Below are positions 49,187-61,324 of a stretch of DNA of 64,000 bases, in pieces (position 1 is the stretch's first letter; the number at the start of each line of letters is the position of its first letter). Under the pieces are notes generated by a model. It was not told where the DNA came from. It made no database searches and worked only from the letters and a program-made list of their open reading frames with translations. Origin of the DNA: Streptomyces sp. NBC_00490. GTDB lineage: Bacteria > Actinomycetota > Actinomycetes > Streptomycetales > Streptomycetaceae. Position numbers and translations under genes: made by a program. The stretch is from positions 2,356,001 to 2,420,000 of the forward strand of contig NZ_CP107869.1 in NCBI RefSeq assembly GCF_036013645.1, read 5' to 3'.

Positions 49187-50416
49187 GTGAGCAGCGACCC
49201 GTGGGGCCGCGTCGACGAGACGGGGACCGTGTACGTGCGTACGGCCGACGGCGAGCAGGTCGTCGGTTCCTGGCAGGCCGGCTCCCCTGAGGAGGCGCTG
49301 GCCTACTTCGAGCGCAAGTACGAGGGCCTGGTTGTCGAGATCGGCCTCCTCGAGAAGCGAGTGAAGACCACCGATCTGTCGGCGAAGGACGCGCAGGTCG
49401 CCATCGACCACATCCGCGAGCAGGTGGACGCGCACCACGCGGTCGGTGATCTGGACGCCCTCAAGGTGCGTCTGGACAAGCTCGTGGAGACGGTCGAGAA
49501 GCGCCGCGAGGAGCGCAAGCAGCAGCGCGCCAAGCAGTCCGACGAGGCCCGTCACTCCAAGGAGGCGCTGGTCGTCGAGGCGGAGGAGCTGGCCCAGTCC
49601 GACCAGTGGCGGGCGGCCGGTGAGCGGCTGCGGGCCCTGGTGGACACCTGGAAGGGTCTGCCGCGGCTGGACCGCAAGTCCGACGACGAGCTGTGGCACC
49701 GCTTCTCGCACGCCCGGTCGGCGTTCTCCAAGCGTCGCAAGGCCCACTTCGCCTCGCTCGACGCACAGCGCGAGGAGGCCCGCAAGACCAAGGAACGGCT
49801 GGTCTCCGAGGCCGAGGCGCTGTCCGGCTCCACCGACTGGGGTCCGACGGCCGCCCGCTACCGCGAGCTGATGGCGGAGTGGAAGGCCGCGGGCCGGGCC
49901 CAGCGCGAGCACGAGGACGACCTGTGGAACCGCTTCCGCGGCGCCCAGGACGTCTTCTTCGCCGCTCGCAGCTCGGTCTTCGCCGAGCGTGACGCCGAGC
50001 AGACGGAGAACCTGAAGCTCAAGGAGGAGCTGGCCGGGGAGGCCGAGAAGATCCTCCCGGTCACCGACCTCAAGGCGGCGCGGTCCGCGTTCCGCCAGAT
50101 CAACGAGCGCTGGGAGGCCATCGGCCACGTCCCGCGCGACGCGCGTCCCAAGGTCGAGGGCCGGATGCACGCCGTCGAGCGGGCCATCCAGGAGGCCGAG
50201 GAGACCGAGTGGCGCCGGACGAACCCGGAGGCACGCGCGCGTGCCGAGGGTCTCACCGGTCAGCTCCAGGACGCCGTGGCCAAGCTCCAGCGCCAGATCG
50301 AGCAGGCCCGCGCCCAGGGCAACAACGCCCGCGCCGACAAGCTCGAGCGTGAGCTGGAGGGCCGCCAGGCGCTTCTGGACCAGGCGCTGAAGGGCCTGCA
50401 GGAGTTCGGCGGCTGA
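49187..50416 (+). CDS. DUF349-domain protein
   Basis: A 409-residue, highly charged helical protein. Four tandem DUF349-type repeats can be picked out by their W..RF/W..AF hallmarks (SDQWRAAGERLRALVDTWKGL, LWHRFSHARSAFSKRRKAHF, LWNRFRGAQDVFFAARS, FRQINERWEAIGHVPRD). The C-terminus is coiled coil (LQRQIEQARAQGNNARADKLERELEGRQ). There are no enzyme motifs. The GTG at 49187 has GGAGGA close by; the longer frame from 49160 is less likely. It converges with rel across a strong hairpin. Function unknown. Confidence 0.9.
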   Translation: MSSDPWGRVDETGTVYVRTADGEQVVGSWQAGSPEEALAYFERKYEGLVVEIGLLEKRVKTTDLSAKDAQVAIDHIREQVDAHHAVGDLDALKVRLDKLVETVEKRREERKQQRAKQSDEARHSKEALVVEAEELAQSDQWRAAGERLRALVDTWKGLPRLDRKSDDELWHRFSHARSAFSKRRKAHFASLDAQREEARKTKERLVSEAEALSGSTDWGPTAARYRELMAEWKAAGRAQREHEDDLWNRFRGAQDVFFAARSSVFAERDAEQTENLKLKEELAGEAEKILPVTDLKAARSAFRQINERWEAIGHVPRDARPKVEGRMHAVERAIQEAEETEWRRTNPEARARAEGLTGQLQDAVAKLQRQIEQARAQGNNARADKLERELEGRQALLDQALKGLQEFGG

Positions 50417-50442
50417 CAGCCGCGGTTCAGCTGCCGCTACGA

Positions 50443-50481
50443 CGAGAAGGGCCCCGTACGTCGTGTACGGGGCCCTTCTCG
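50443..50481. terminator. bidirectional terminator between the DUF349 gene and rel
   Basis: A perfect 17-bp stem (50443-50459 with 50465-50481, loop GTCGT) lies between the two convergent genes. Confidence 0.92.
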
Positions 50482-50490
50482 TGCTCTGCC

Positions 50491-53025
<2,535 letters not shown>

Positions 53026-53193
53026 GAGGACTCCTCGTGCGCGATCCGGGTCCCCCGATCAGGCTCCGGAGACCCCATGGTAGCGATCCTGCGGCTCGGG
53101 ATCGCCTTCAGGCCGATGTGAGGACCGTCTACCGGAGAAACGCGAGGGGCCGCCGCCGGCATTCCGGAGGGGTCCCGGAGCCCCGGTGGAGCG

Positions 53194-53232
53194 CGAAACG
53201 GCCGCCCCGGATCAACCGGGACGGCCGTTTCG
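53194..53232 (-). terminator. terminator between apt and rel
   Basis: Arms at 53194-53210 and 53216-53232 pair over 17 bp with a single mismatch (loop ATCAA), 25 nt after the apt stop. The remaining space up to the rel start at 53025 carries its promoter region and no gene. Confidence 0.88.
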
Positions 53233-53257
53233 TGAGACATGGAGCACTACGTGGGTC

Positions 53258-53797
53258 TCAGACCACCAGCAGCGCTTCCAGTGGAGCGCCCTCCAGGGCC
53301 GACTCCAGGCGGGGGCGGCCCGCGAGGAACCCGAGTTCCATCAGGACCGCGAGGCCCGCGACCTGGGCGCCGGCCCTGCGGATCAGCTGGATCGCGGCCT
53401 CGGCGGTGCCGCCGGTGGCCAGGACGTCGTCGACGATCAGGACGCGGTCGTCGGCCGACAGGTCCTCGGCGTGCACCTCGATCTCCGCGGAGCCGTACTC
53501 CAGGTCGTACGCCTGGCCGAGGGTGGCTCCGGGGAGCTTGCCCGCCTTGCGTACGGGGATGAAGCCGAGGCCCGCTCGGACGGCCACCGGGGCGCCGAGG
53601 ATGAAGCCACGGGCCTCCAGGCCGACGACCTTGGTCGCGCCGGTGCGCCCGGCGATCTCCGCGAGTGCGTCCGTCAGCGCGGTGAAGGCCGCCGGGTCCG
53701 CCAGGAGCGGGGTGATGTCCTTGAACATCACCCCCGGCTCCGGGTAGTCGGCCACATCACGGATGCGGCTGAACAGCAGTTCCTTGATGTCGGTCAT
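53258..53797 (-). CDS. apt: adenine phosphoribosyltransferase
   Basis: Salvages adenine to AMP with PRPP. The 179-residue protein shows DYPEPGVMFKDITPLL, GLEARGFILGAPVA, VRKAGKLPG and the PRPP-binding VLIVDDVLATGGTAEAA. The ATG overlaps the secF stop by 4 nt, so it is in the sec operon and upstream of rel. Confidence 0.97.
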   Translation of the reverse strand: MTDIKELLFSRIRDVADYPEPGVMFKDITPLLADPAAFTALTDALAEIAGRTGATKVVGLEARGFILGAPVAVRAGLGFIPVRKAGKLPGATLGQAYDLEYGSAEIEVHAEDLSADDRVLIVDDVLATGGTAEAAIQLIRRAGAQVAGLAVLMELGFLAGRPRLESALEGAPLEALLVV

Positions 53798-54903
53798 CGC
53801 CGCTTCCCCGAGGGTCGGCCGCGGCCCCGGGTGCGCGAGGCGGGCTGGGTGCGCGGGCCGACGACCGCGTGGGCGTCCTCCGGCTCGTCACCGTACGCGC
53901 CCTCGCCGCGGGCCTCCGCCTGCTCCCCCTCGGCGCCGGCCTGGGCGCGCTTGGCCAGGACCCGCTTCCGGAGGGACTTCATCTGCGGCTCGAGCTCCTT
54001 GAGGTCCGCCACGAGCGGCGTCGCGATGAAGATCGAGGAGTACGCGCCGGCGGCGAGGCCGACGAACAGCGACAGCGAGATGTCGTTGAGCGTGCCCGCG
54101 CCGAGGAAACCGCCACCGATGAACAGCAGGCCCGCCACCGGCAGCAGCGCGACCACCGTGGTGTTGATGGAGCGGACCAGGGTGCCGTTGATCGACCGGT
54201 TGGCGACGTCGCTGTACGTCCAGCGGGTCTGCTTGGTGATGTCCTTCGTCTGCTCCTTGAGGGAGTCGAAGACGACCACCGTGTCGTAGAGCGAGTAACC
54301 GAGGATGGTCAGCAGACCGATCACCGTGCCCGGCGTGACCTCGAAGCCGACGAGGGCGTAGATGCCGACGGTGATGGTGATGTCGTGGATCAGTGCGACG
54401 AGCGCCGCGATGGCCATGCGCCACTCGAAGGCGATCGCCAGATAGATCACCACCAGGACCATGAAGATCGCCAGACCCTGCCAGGCCTTGTTCGCGATCT
54501 GGTCGCCCCAGCTGGGACCGACGAGGTCGGCGGCGATCTTCTCCGGGTCGACCTTGAAGTCCGACGCGAGCTTGTTCTTGATCTCGTCGGACTGCGTGGT
54601 GTCCATGCCGGCGATCTGGATGCGCAGCGTGCCGTTGCCCAGCTTCTGCACGACGGCGTCGTGGCCGGAGGCCTCTTCCGCGTACTCCTGGGCCTGGGAG
54701 ACCGAGATGCTGGTCTTCTCGGTGGTGAAGACGGCGCCGCCCTGGAAGTCGATGCCCATGTTCAGGCCGCGCACCGCCAGGCCGACGATGGCCGTGATGG
54801 TGATCAGGATCGAGATGCCGTACCAGAGCTTGCGGTGGCCGACGAAGTCGTAACTGATCTCGCCACGGTGCAGTCGGGCGCCGAGGTTGCCGAGTTTCGA
54901 CAT
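53794..54903 (-). CDS. secF: protein translocase subunit SecF
   Basis: Membrane partner of SecD, which helps the Sec translocon release exported proteins. The 369-residue protein has six helices and the family motifs MGIDFQGGAVF, AIAALVALIHDITITVGIYAL and SLKEQTKD. The C-terminal tail (AEGEQAEARGEGAYGDEPEDA) is hydrophilic and unconserved. The ATG at 54903 with AGGAGG 7 nt upstream is better than the GTG at 54909, which overlaps the secD stop. It overlaps apt by 4 nt. Confidence 0.96.
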   Translation of the reverse strand: MSKLGNLGARLHRGEISYDFVGHRKLWYGISILITITAIVGLAVRGLNMGIDFQGGAVFTTEKTSISVSQAQEYAEEASGHDAVVQKLGNGTLRIQIAGMDTTQSDEIKNKLASDFKVDPEKIAADLVGPSWGDQIANKAWQGLAIFMVLVVIYLAIAFEWRMAIAALVALIHDITITVGIYALVGFEVTPGTVIGLLTILGYSLYDTVVVFDSLKEQTKDITKQTRWTYSDVANRSINGTLVRSINTTVVALLPVAGLLFIGGGFLGAGTLNDISLSLFVGLAAGAYSSIFIATPLVADLKELEPQMKSLRKRVLAKRAQAGAEGEQAEARGEGAYGDEPEDAHAVVGPRTQPASRTRGRGRPSGKRR

Positions 54904-54905
54904 GC

Positions 54906-56669
54906 TCACGCCTCCTTCGTCTCAACGGGGGCGGGACGGCGGGTGCGGCGCAGTGGCGCCTTGGCACCCAGGCTCTTCGGGTCGAGGCCGGACCACTTGT
55001 TGCCGCTCGCGAAGAACGGACGGCGGGCCAGCAGCGTCATCAGCGGCTTGGTGAAGAAGAAGACCACGACGACGTCGAGGACGGTGGTCAGACCCAGCGT
55101 GAACGCGAAGCCCTGGACCTTGCCGACGGTGACGATGAACAGCACCGCCGCGGCGAGGAACGACACGAAGTCGGAGACCAGGATGGTGCGCCGGGCACGC
55201 GGCCAGGCCCGCTCGACGGCGGGGCGCAGGGAGCGGCCCTCACGGATCTCGTCACGGATGCGTTCGAAGTACACGATGAACGAGTCCGCGGTGATACCGA
55301 TGGCGACGATGGCACCGCACACGGCCGGCAGGTTCAGCGCGAACCCGATGGCCGGGCCGAGCAGCGCCATGAGCACATAGGTGAGGACGCCGGAGACGAG
55401 CAGCGAGGCGATCGCGACCAGCGACAGACCGCGGTAGTAGAACACCAGGTACACGATGACCAGCGCGAGGCCGATCGCACCGGCGAGCAGACCGGCGTGC
55501 AGCTGGTCGGTGCCGAGGGCGGCGGTCACCGTGGTCACGCTCTGCTCCTTGAAGGAGAGCGGGAGCGCGCCGTACGACAGCATGTTGGCGAGGCTCTGGG
55601 CCTCCTCCTGCGTGAAGCTGCCGGAGATCTGGGCCTGGCCGCCGGTGATGGACTGGCTGACGGTCGGGCTGGAGACGACCTGGCCGTCGAGGACGATGCC
55701 GAACTCGTTCTGCGGCTGGGTGTTCTGGGCGAGCTGGCCGGTGATGTCGGCGAACTTCTTGGCGCCGCTCTTGTTGAAGTCCATCGTGACCTGCCAGCCG
55801 GCGGCGGTCTGCGTGTCGTAGACGGCCTTGGCCTCGTCGACCTCGGTGCCGGCCACGGCGGCCGGGCCGAGCAGGTACTTGTACCAGACGCCCCCGATCT
55901 CGCCGCAGCCCACGGTCGCGTCCTCGGGCTTCACGCCGTCGCCGGCCTTGTTGCGCTGCGTCTGCTTGGAGCAGTCGAGCGTGGTGTACGCCGCCTGGAG
56001 CTTGGCTTCGGCGGCGGTGGGGGCGCTCGGGGAGGCGGACGGGCTCGCGGGGGCAGAGGGCGAGCCGGAGGCGGAACCCGACGGGGTCGGGTCGGCCTTC
56101 AGCGCGTCGGAGGCGGCGCGGCCCTGCGTGGTGGCGGAGGCCGACGGGGAGTTCGACGAGGTCGCCTTCTCACCCGTGGTGGCCGACTCGCTCGTGGAGG
56201 GGCTCGGCGAGGCGCTGGAGGAACCGCCGGCGGACGCGCTCGGCGAGGGCGTCGCGGCGGCGGCGCCGGTGGCATCCTGGGCCAGCACCGGACGGAAGTA
56301 CAGCTTCGCGGTGGTGCCGACCTGGTCCCGGGCTTCCTTGGAGTTGGTGCCCTTGGGGATGTTCACGATGATGTTGCGGTCGCCCTGGGTCTGCACCTCC
56401 GCCTCGGAGACTCCCAGGCCATTGACACGGCGGTTCATGATGTCGACCGCGGTGTCCATGTTGGCCTTGTTGATCGCGGACCCTTGGTCGGCCTTCGCCT
56501 CCAGCGTGATGCTGGTACCGCCGGCGAGGTCGATGCCGAGACGCGGCGTGGTGTGACCGGAGAGGAACATCCCTCCGGTGAGCGCCACGATGGCGATCAG
56601 GATGAGGGCCAGCGAGCGCCCTGGCTTGCTCTGGGCACTCGAGCTCCGGCCCCTCTTGGGTGCTGCCAC
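54906..56669 (-). CDS. secD: protein translocase subunit SecD with a Ser/Pro-rich insertion
   Basis: The 587-residue protein has an N-terminal helix (residues 18-37), TPRLGIDLAGG, a P1 domain, then an inserted low-complexity segment about 131-222 of Ala, Ser, Pro and Thr, and the six-helix C-terminal half (AIVAIGITADSFIVYFERIRDE, SLRPAVERAWPRARRTILVSD). Cys233 and Cys255 lie just after the insertion in the extracytoplasmic domain. The GTG at 56669 follows GAGAAG. The family usually lacks this insertion. It follows yajC after 132 nt. Confidence 0.95.
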   Translation of the reverse strand: MAAPKRGRSSSAQSKPGRSLALILIAIVALTGGMFLSGHTTPRLGIDLAGGTSITLEAKADQGSAINKANMDTAVDIMNRRVNGLGVSEAEVQTQGDRNIIVNIPKGTNSKEARDQVGTTAKLYFRPVLAQDATGAAAATPSPSASAGGSSSASPSPSTSESATTGEKATSSNSPSASATTQGRAASDALKADPTPSGSASGSPSAPASPSASPSAPTAAEAKLQAAYTTLDCSKQTQRNKAGDGVKPEDATVGCGEIGGVWYKYLLGPAAVAGTEVDEAKAVYDTQTAAGWQVTMDFNKSGAKKFADITGQLAQNTQPQNEFGIVLDGQVVSSPTVSQSITGGQAQISGSFTQEEAQSLANMLSYGALPLSFKEQSVTTVTAALGTDQLHAGLLAGAIGLALVIVYLVFYYRGLSLVAIASLLVSGVLTYVLMALLGPAIGFALNLPAVCGAIVAIGITADSFIVYFERIRDEIREGRSLRPAVERAWPRARRTILVSDFVSFLAAAVLFIVTVGKVQGFAFTLGLTTVLDVVVVFFFTKPLMTLLARRPFFASGNKWSGLDPKSLGAKAPLRRTRRPAPVETKEA

Positions 56670-56801
56670 CTTCTCGTACTCCCTCTCGGGCCGCCTCGCG
56701 CCGGGTCATCGGGCGGGCGGCCATGACATGGTGTCGGGATCCCCTGCGAGCTGCGTACGTCCGAGGGCGCGCAGGCCTGGCCCGCGCGCCCAGAGGTACG
56801 G

Positions 56802-57305
56802 CTACTTCGCGTCGGAGTCGCCGTCGGTCTTCTTCGGCACGTCGTCCGTCTTCGCCTCGGCGGCCTCGGCGGCCGGCTCGGCCTCGTCGGCGGGCTCGTC
56901 CTTCTTCTCGAGGTCGACGGACTTGTCGTCGTCGGAGGCGGCGGCAGCTTCGTCGGCGGTCTCGTCGGCCCCGGTGAGGGAGGAGGCGTCGTCGGGGACG
57001 ACGTCGGTCTTCAGGTCGTGCTCGACACCGTGGACGATCCGGTTGTACTCGTCGTCCGTCAGGACGGCACCGATCGCGTTCTTCGCGAAGAGGAGCTCCA
57101 CGCCCGGCCCCGCGTCGACGAGGATCGTGTCGTCGTTGACTTCCTTGACCGTGGCGTACATGCCCCCGATGGTGCGGATGCCACTGCCGGGCTGCATCTG
57201 GTTCCGCATGTCGGCGGCCGCTTGCTGCTTCTTCTTCGCCGACCGGGTCATCAGGAACATGGCCCCGATGAGCACGACGAACGGGAGGAGGGTCACGAGA
57301 CTCAC
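56802..57305 (-). CDS. yajC: preprotein translocase subunit YajC
   Basis: A 167-residue single-pass membrane protein: a helix at about 3-20, the basic stretch RSAKKKQQ, then the compact YajC domain (QPGSGIRTIGGMYATVKEVNDDTILVDAGPGVELLF). The C-terminal 70 residues are Ala/Glu/Asp-rich and unconserved. The start is GTG at 57305. It is the first gene of yajC-secD-secF-apt, with ruvB upstream in the same direction. Confidence 0.95.
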   Translation of the reverse strand: MSLVTLLPFVVLIGAMFLMTRSAKKKQQAAADMRNQMQPGSGIRTIGGMYATVKEVNDDTILVDAGPGVELLFAKNAIGAVLTDDEYNRIVHGVEHDLKTDVVPDDASSLTGADETADEAAAASDDDKSVDLEKKDEPADEAEPAAEAAEAKTDDVPKKTDGDSDAK

Positions 57306-57366
57306 GGGTCGGTACTTCCTTCACGTGACCGCGATGGTGAGCGGCCTGATGGTTGGGGGTGTGCGC

Positions 57367-57384
57367 GCCGCCGACTAAGGCGGC
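57367..57384 (-). terminator. small hairpin between ruvB and yajC
   Basis: GCCGCC (57367-57372) pairs with GGCGGC (57379-57384) around GACTAA. It is weak; the 174-nt spacer also holds the yajC promoter region. Confidence 0.4.
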
Positions 57385-57479
57385 ATCGGCGGAGTCTAAG
57401 CGAGTCCGCGTGCAGGGAACAACGCTCAGCATGGCACCCGGGTTCCTGGCCCGGCCAATCCCGCACCGTCACAAAGACA

Positions 57480-58550
57480 TCACGTCCCGAACAGGTCCTG
57501 TTGTCCGTTTCCGGTGGCCGCGGAGCGAGGCGGCGTGAGGCCCAGGTGCGCCCATGCGGCGGGAGTGGCGACGCGACCACGCGGTGTGCGGGCCAGCAGA
57601 CCCTCCCGGACGAGGAAGGGCTCGGCGACCTCCTCGACGGTCTCGCGCTCCTCCCCCACCGCGACCGCGAGGGTGGACAGGCCGACGGGGCCGCCGCCGA
57701 ACAGCTTGAGCAGGGCCTCCAGGACTCCGCGGTCCAGGCGGTCGAGGCCGCGGGCGTCGACCTCGTAGACCTTCAGCGCGGCCCCCGCGATGTCACGTGT
57801 GATGAACCCGTCCGCTTTGACCTGGGCGTAGTCGCGCACCCGGCGCAGCAGACGGTTGGCGATACGGGGCGTGCCGCGGGAGCGGCCGGCGATCTCGGCG
57901 GCGCCGTCGGTGTCGATCTCGACGTCGAGGAGGTTCGCGGAGCGGTGGATGACGCGCTCCAGTTCGGCGGGCTCGTAGAACTCCATGTGCGCGGTGAAGC
58001 CGAAGCGGTCGCGCAGCGGGGGCGGCAGCAGGCCCGCGCGCGTGGTGGCGCCGACCAGGGTGAACGGGGGCAGTTCGAGGGGGATGGCGGTGGCGCCCGG
58101 GCCCTTGCCGACGATCACGTCGACGCGGAAGTCCTCCATCGCCATGTACAGCATCTCCTCGGCGGGCCGGGACATGCGGTGGATCTCGTCGAGGAAGAGG
58201 ACCTCGCCCTCCTGGAGCGAGGAGAGGATCGCGGCCAGGTCGCCGGCGTGCTGGATGGCGGGGCCCGAGGTGATGCGGATGGGGGCGCCCATCTCGGCCG
58301 CGATGATCATCGAGAGGGTGGTCTTGCCCAGGCCGGGGGCGCCGGAGAGCAGGACGTGGTCGGCGGTGGCGCCCCGCGCGCGTGCGGCGCGCAGGACGAG
58401 GTCGAGCTGCTCGCGGACCTTCTCCTGGCCGATGAACTCGCCCAGGTCCTTGGGGCGCAGGGCGGCCTCGACGGCCTGGTCCTCGCGGTCGGCGACAGAG
58501 TCCACCAGCCGCTCGGGGGCGGTCGCGTCGGTGGTGTCGTCCCAGTTCAC
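57480..58550 (-). CDS. ruvB: Holliday junction ATP-dependent DNA helicase RuvB
   Basis: Motor of branch migration. The 356-residue protein has [19 protein letters not shown], Walker [11 protein letters not shown], the Walker B region [11 protein letters not shown], the sensor [19 protein letters not shown] and the winged-helix domain. The ATG is 10 nt after the ruvA stop, in operon ruvC-ruvA-ruvB. Confidence 0.98.
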   Translation of the reverse strand: MNWDDTTDATAPERLVDSVADREDQAVEAALRPKDLGEFIGQEKVREQLDLVLRAARARGATADHVLLSGAPGLGKTTLSMIIAAEMGAPIRITSGPAIQHAGDLAAILSSLQEGEVLFLDEIHRMSRPAEEMLYMAMEDFRVDVIVGKGPGATAIPLELPPFTLVGATTRAGLLPPPLRDRFGFTAHMEFYEPAELERVIHRSANLLDVEIDTDGAAEIAGRSRGTPRIANRLLRRVRDYAQVKADGFITRDIAGAALKVYEVDARGLDRLDRGVLEALLKLFGGGPVGLSTLAVAVGEERETVEEVAEPFLVREGLLARTPRGRVATPAAWAHLGLTPPRSAATGNGQQDLFGT

Positions 58551-58560
58551 TGACGTTCTC

Positions 58561-59166
58561 CTAGCGGGCGCGGTTCAGGGTCTGCAGGGCGGCCTTCAGC
58601 AGTTGGCCCACCTGCGGGGTGCCGTCGGCGGCCTCGGCCTGGGGGGCCACGGCGGACACGGCCTCGTCGGCCTCGCGGGTCGCGTAGCCGAGGCCGATCA
58701 GGGCCGCGTGCAGCTGGTCGCGCCAGCCCTGGGTGACCGGGGAGCCGACGGCGGGGGCGCCGATGGGCTCGCCCAGGCGGTCCTTCAGCTCCAGGAGCAG
58801 CTTCTGGGCGCCCTTCTTGCCGATGCCGGGGACGGCGATCAGCGCCTTCTCGTCGCCTGTGGCCACCGCCCTGCGCAGGGTGTCGGGGGCGTGTACGGCC
58901 AGCATCGCCTGGGCCAGGCGGGGGCCGACGCCGCTCGCGGTCTGGAGCAGTTCGAAGACCTGGCGTTCGTCGTCGTCCACGAAGCCGTAGAGGGTCAGCG
59001 AGTCCTCCCGTACGACGAGGGAGGTGGCGAGCTTGGCCGGCTTGCCCAGGCGGAGCGTGGACAGGGTGTTGGGCGTGCACTGCACGGCCATGCCGACACC
59101 GCCGACCTCGACGACGGCGGCGTCGGGGGCGAGTGCGGCGATCGTGCCGCTCACGAAGGCGATCAT
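58561..59166 (-). CDS. ruvA: Holliday junction helicase subunit RuvA
   Basis: DNA-binding tetramer that directs RuvB. The 201-residue protein begins [25 protein letters not shown] and has two HhH repeats, [17 protein letters not shown] and [19 protein letters not shown]. The C-terminal RuvB-binding domain contains [16 protein letters not shown]. The ATG overlaps the ruvC stop by 4 nt. Confidence 0.97.
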   Translation of the reverse strand: MIAFVSGTIAALAPDAAVVEVGGVGMAVQCTPNTLSTLRLGKPAKLATSLVVREDSLTLYGFVDDDERQVFELLQTASGVGPRLAQAMLAVHAPDTLRRAVATGDEKALIAVPGIGKKGAQKLLLELKDRLGEPIGAPAVGSPVTQGWRDQLHAALIGLGYATREADEAVSAVAPQAEAADGTPQVGQLLKAALQTLNRAR

Positions 59167-59702
59167 GCCGTACGGCCTTTCGTTGCGTTGGCTGCGTGCA
59201 GGGCGACCGCCTGCTGGAGCCTGTTCTGTGCGGGGGCGCGCCAGATGTGGCAGATGGCGAGGGCGAGGGCGTCGGCGGCGTCGGCGGGCTTGGGCGGTGC
59301 GTCGAGCCGGAGCAGGCGGGTGACCATGGCGCCGACCTGGGCCTTGTCGGCGCGGCCGCTGCCGGTGACGGCGGCCTTGACCTCGCTGGGGGTGTGCAGG
59401 GCGACGGGGATGCCGCGGCGGGCGGCGCAGAGCATGGCGACGGCGCTGGCCTGGGCGGTGCCCATCACGGTCCGTACGTTGTGCTGGCTGAACACCCGCT
59501 CCACGGCGACGAGTTCGGGCCGGTGCTCGTCGAGCCACTGCTCGATGCCCTGCTCGATGGCGACGAGGCGCTGCCCCAACTCGGCGTCGGCGGGCGTGCG
59601 TACGACGCCGACGCCGACCATGGTGAGCGGTCGGCCCGCGACCCCCTCGACGACACCGACACCGCACCGCGTCAGTCCGGGGTCCACCCCGAGTACACGC
59701 AC
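59163..59702 (-). CDS. ruvC: crossover junction endodeoxyribonuclease RuvC
   Basis: Holliday junction nuclease of 179 residues. [11 protein letters not shown] holds the first catalytic Asp, [15 protein letters not shown] the Glu, [20 protein letters not shown] the DNA-binding loop, and [13 protein letters not shown] the last two aspartates. The GTG at 59702 ([12 protein letters not shown]) has GGAGGGG about 6 nt upstream; the frame runs up to a GTG at 59777 that has no ribosome binding site. Transcription should start at the damage-type promoter near 59820, giving a 5' UTR of about 110 nt. Confidence 0.96.
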   Translation of the reverse strand: MRVLGVDPGLTRCGVGVVEGVAGRPLTMVGVGVVRTPADAELGQRLVAIEQGIEQWLDEHRPELVAVERVFSQHNVRTVMGTAQASAVAMLCAARRGIPVALHTPSEVKAAVTGSGRADKAQVGAMVTRLLRLDAPPKPADAADALALAICHIWRAPAQNRLQQAVALHAANATKGRTA

Positions 59703-59819
59703 CGCGCCCCTCCCCTCTTCGCGGCTGAACCGCCGCCGCTCTCGCGGACGTGGCTGAGCGCCGTCGGGGTTCCTCACTTGATGGTTGCGGCCCGCGGACG
59801 GCGATCTTTGACTCTCGTC

Positions 59820-59843
59820 AGGCTATCCGCTGCCACCGACAAT
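59820..59843 (-). promoter_or_regulatory. RecA-independent DNA-damage promoter of ruvCAB
   Basis: The minus strand reads TTGTCGGTG-N8-TAGCCT (59843 down to 59821, with the -10 at 59820-59825), an exact match to the mycobacterial RecA-NDp consensus tTGTCRgtg-N8-TAnnnT. In mycobacteria ruvC belongs to this PafBC group. No LexA box was seen in the region. Confidence 0.83.
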
Positions 59844-59845
59844 GG

Positions 59846-59881
59846 CGGCGGGCCGGTGGGACGTGTCCCACCGGCCCGCCG
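59846..59881 (-). terminator. terminator after yebC
   Basis: Arms at 59846-59862 and 59865-59881 pair perfectly over 17 bp, 24 nt after the yebC stop and directly upstream of the ruvC promoter motif. Confidence 0.9.
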
Positions 59882-59904
59882 AAACGGCTCAACTCGCGGC
59901 AGCG

Positions 59905-60657
59905 CTACGCGTCGACCTTCTCCATGACCTCGTCGCTGACGTCGAAGTTGGCGAAGACGTTCTGCACGTCGTCGCTGTCCTCGAGGGCGTCGATCAGCTT
60001 GAAGATCTTGCGGGCGCCTTCCTCGTCGAGCTCGACCTGCATGGTCGGGACGAAGTTGGCGTCGGCGGAGTCGTAGTCGATCCCGGCGTCCTGGAGGGCG
60101 GTACGGACCGCGACCAGGTCGGTGGCCTCGGAGAGGATCTCGAAGGACTCACCGAGGTCGTTGACTTCCTCGGCACCCGCGTCCAGGACGGCTCCCAGGA
60201 CGTCGTCCTCGGTCAGCTCGCCCTTGGGGACGATCACGACGCCCTTGCGGTTGAAGAGGTAGGAGACAGAGCCCGGGTCGGCCATCGAACCGCCGTTGCG
60301 GGTCATGGCGACCCGCACGTCGGAGGCGGCGCGGTTGCGGTTGTCGGTGAGGCACTCGATGAGCACCGCGACACCGTTCGGACCGTAGCCCTCGTACATG
60401 ATCGTCTCGTAGTCGGCGCCACCGGCCTCGAGACCGGCGCCGCGCTTGACCGCGGAGTCGATGTTCTTGTTCGGGACCGAGCTCTTCTTGGCCTTCTGGA
60501 TGGCGTCGAAGAGCGTCGGGTTGCCGGACACGTCGGCGCCACCCGTGCGGGCCGCGACCTCGATGTTCTTGATCATCTTCGCGAAGAGCTTGCCGCGCTT
60601 GGCGTCGATCACGGCCTTCTTGTGCTTCGTCGTAGCCCATTTAGAGTGGCCGGACAT
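59905..60657 (-). CDS. yebC: YebC/PmpR-family transcriptional or translational regulator
   Basis: A 250-residue protein of the YebC family. It starts [36 protein letters not shown] and contains [37 protein letters not shown] and an acidic C-terminus. In E. coli the family is annotated as regulators near ruvC; recent work links YebC proteins to relief of ribosome stalling at proline runs. Here it sits upstream of ruvCAB but is separated by a perfect terminator. It follows pdxT. Confidence 0.96.
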   Translation of the reverse strand: MSGHSKWATTKHKKAVIDAKRGKLFAKMIKNIEVAARTGGADVSGNPTLFDAIQKAKKSSVPNKNIDSAVKRGAGLEAGGADYETIMYEGYGPNGVAVLIECLTDNRNRAASDVRVAMTRNGGSMADPGSVSYLFNRKGVVIVPKGELTEDDVLGAVLDAGAEEVNDLGESFEILSEATDLVAVRTALQDAGIDYDSADANFVPTMQVELDEEGARKIFKLIDALEDSDDVQNVFANFDVSDEVMEKVDA

Positions 60658-60708
60658 CTGCCTGTCTCCTTCGCGTAACCCAACTCTTTACGAACGCCAG
60701 AGATCCTA

Positions 60709-61317
60709 CTAGGACCCCGGCGTCCGGTTCGCGCGCACCATGTCGACGAACAGGGCGTGCACGCGGTGGTCGCCGGTCAGCTCCGGGTGGAACGACGTGG
60801 CGAGCGCGTTGCCCTGGCGGACCGCGACGATGTGGCCGTCGTGCTCGGCGAGCACCTCGGTCTCGGCGCCCACGGACTCGACCCAGGGGGCGCGGATGAA
60901 GACGCCCTCCACAGCATCGCCCTCGACGCCCTCGACGTCGACCGTCGCTTCGAAGGACTCGTTCTGCCGCCCGAAGGCGTTGCGGCGCACGATCATGTCG
61001 ATGCCGCCGATCGTCTCCTGGCCCGAGCGCGGGTCGAGGATCTTGTCGGCCAGCATGATCATGCCCGCGCAGGTGCCGTAGACAGGCATTCCGGCACGCA
61101 CGCGCGCGCGGAGCGGCTCCATCACGCCGAACAGGACGGCCAGTTTGGAGATGGTCGTGGACTCCCCGCCGGGGATGACCAGGCCGTCGATCTCGGCGAG
61201 TTCCTCGGGGCGCCTGACCGGCCTGGCCACGGCGTCCGCCGCGGCCAGGGCGATGAGGTGCTCCCGTACGTCGCCCTGGAGAGCCAGGACGCCGATGACC
61301 GGTGCTTCGTTCGACAT
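60709..61317 (-). CDS. pdxT: pyridoxal 5'-phosphate synthase glutaminase subunit
   Basis: Releases ammonia for PdxS. A 202-residue class I-like amidotransferase with [22 protein letters not shown] at 48-55, the nucleophile Cys83 in YGTCAGMI, and [13 protein letters not shown] with the His and Glu. The start is 7 nt after the pdxS stop. It forms the deoxyxylulose-independent vitamin B6 pathway with PdxS. Confidence 0.98.
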   Translation of the reverse strand: MSNEAPVIGVLALQGDVREHLIALAAADAVARPVRRPEELAEIDGLVIPGGESTTISKLAVLFGVMEPLRARVRAGMPVYGTCAGMIMLADKILDPRSGQETIGGIDMIVRRNAFGRQNESFEATVDVEGVEGDAVEGVFIRAPWVESVGAETEVLAEHDGHIVAVRQGNALATSFHPELTGDHRVHALFVDMVRANRTPGS

Positions 61318-61324
61318 GGAGTGC

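Noticed and set aside
59703..59904. LexA box upstream of ruvC
   Set aside because: No GAAC-N4-GTTC type palindrome was found; the region fits the RecA-independent motif instead.
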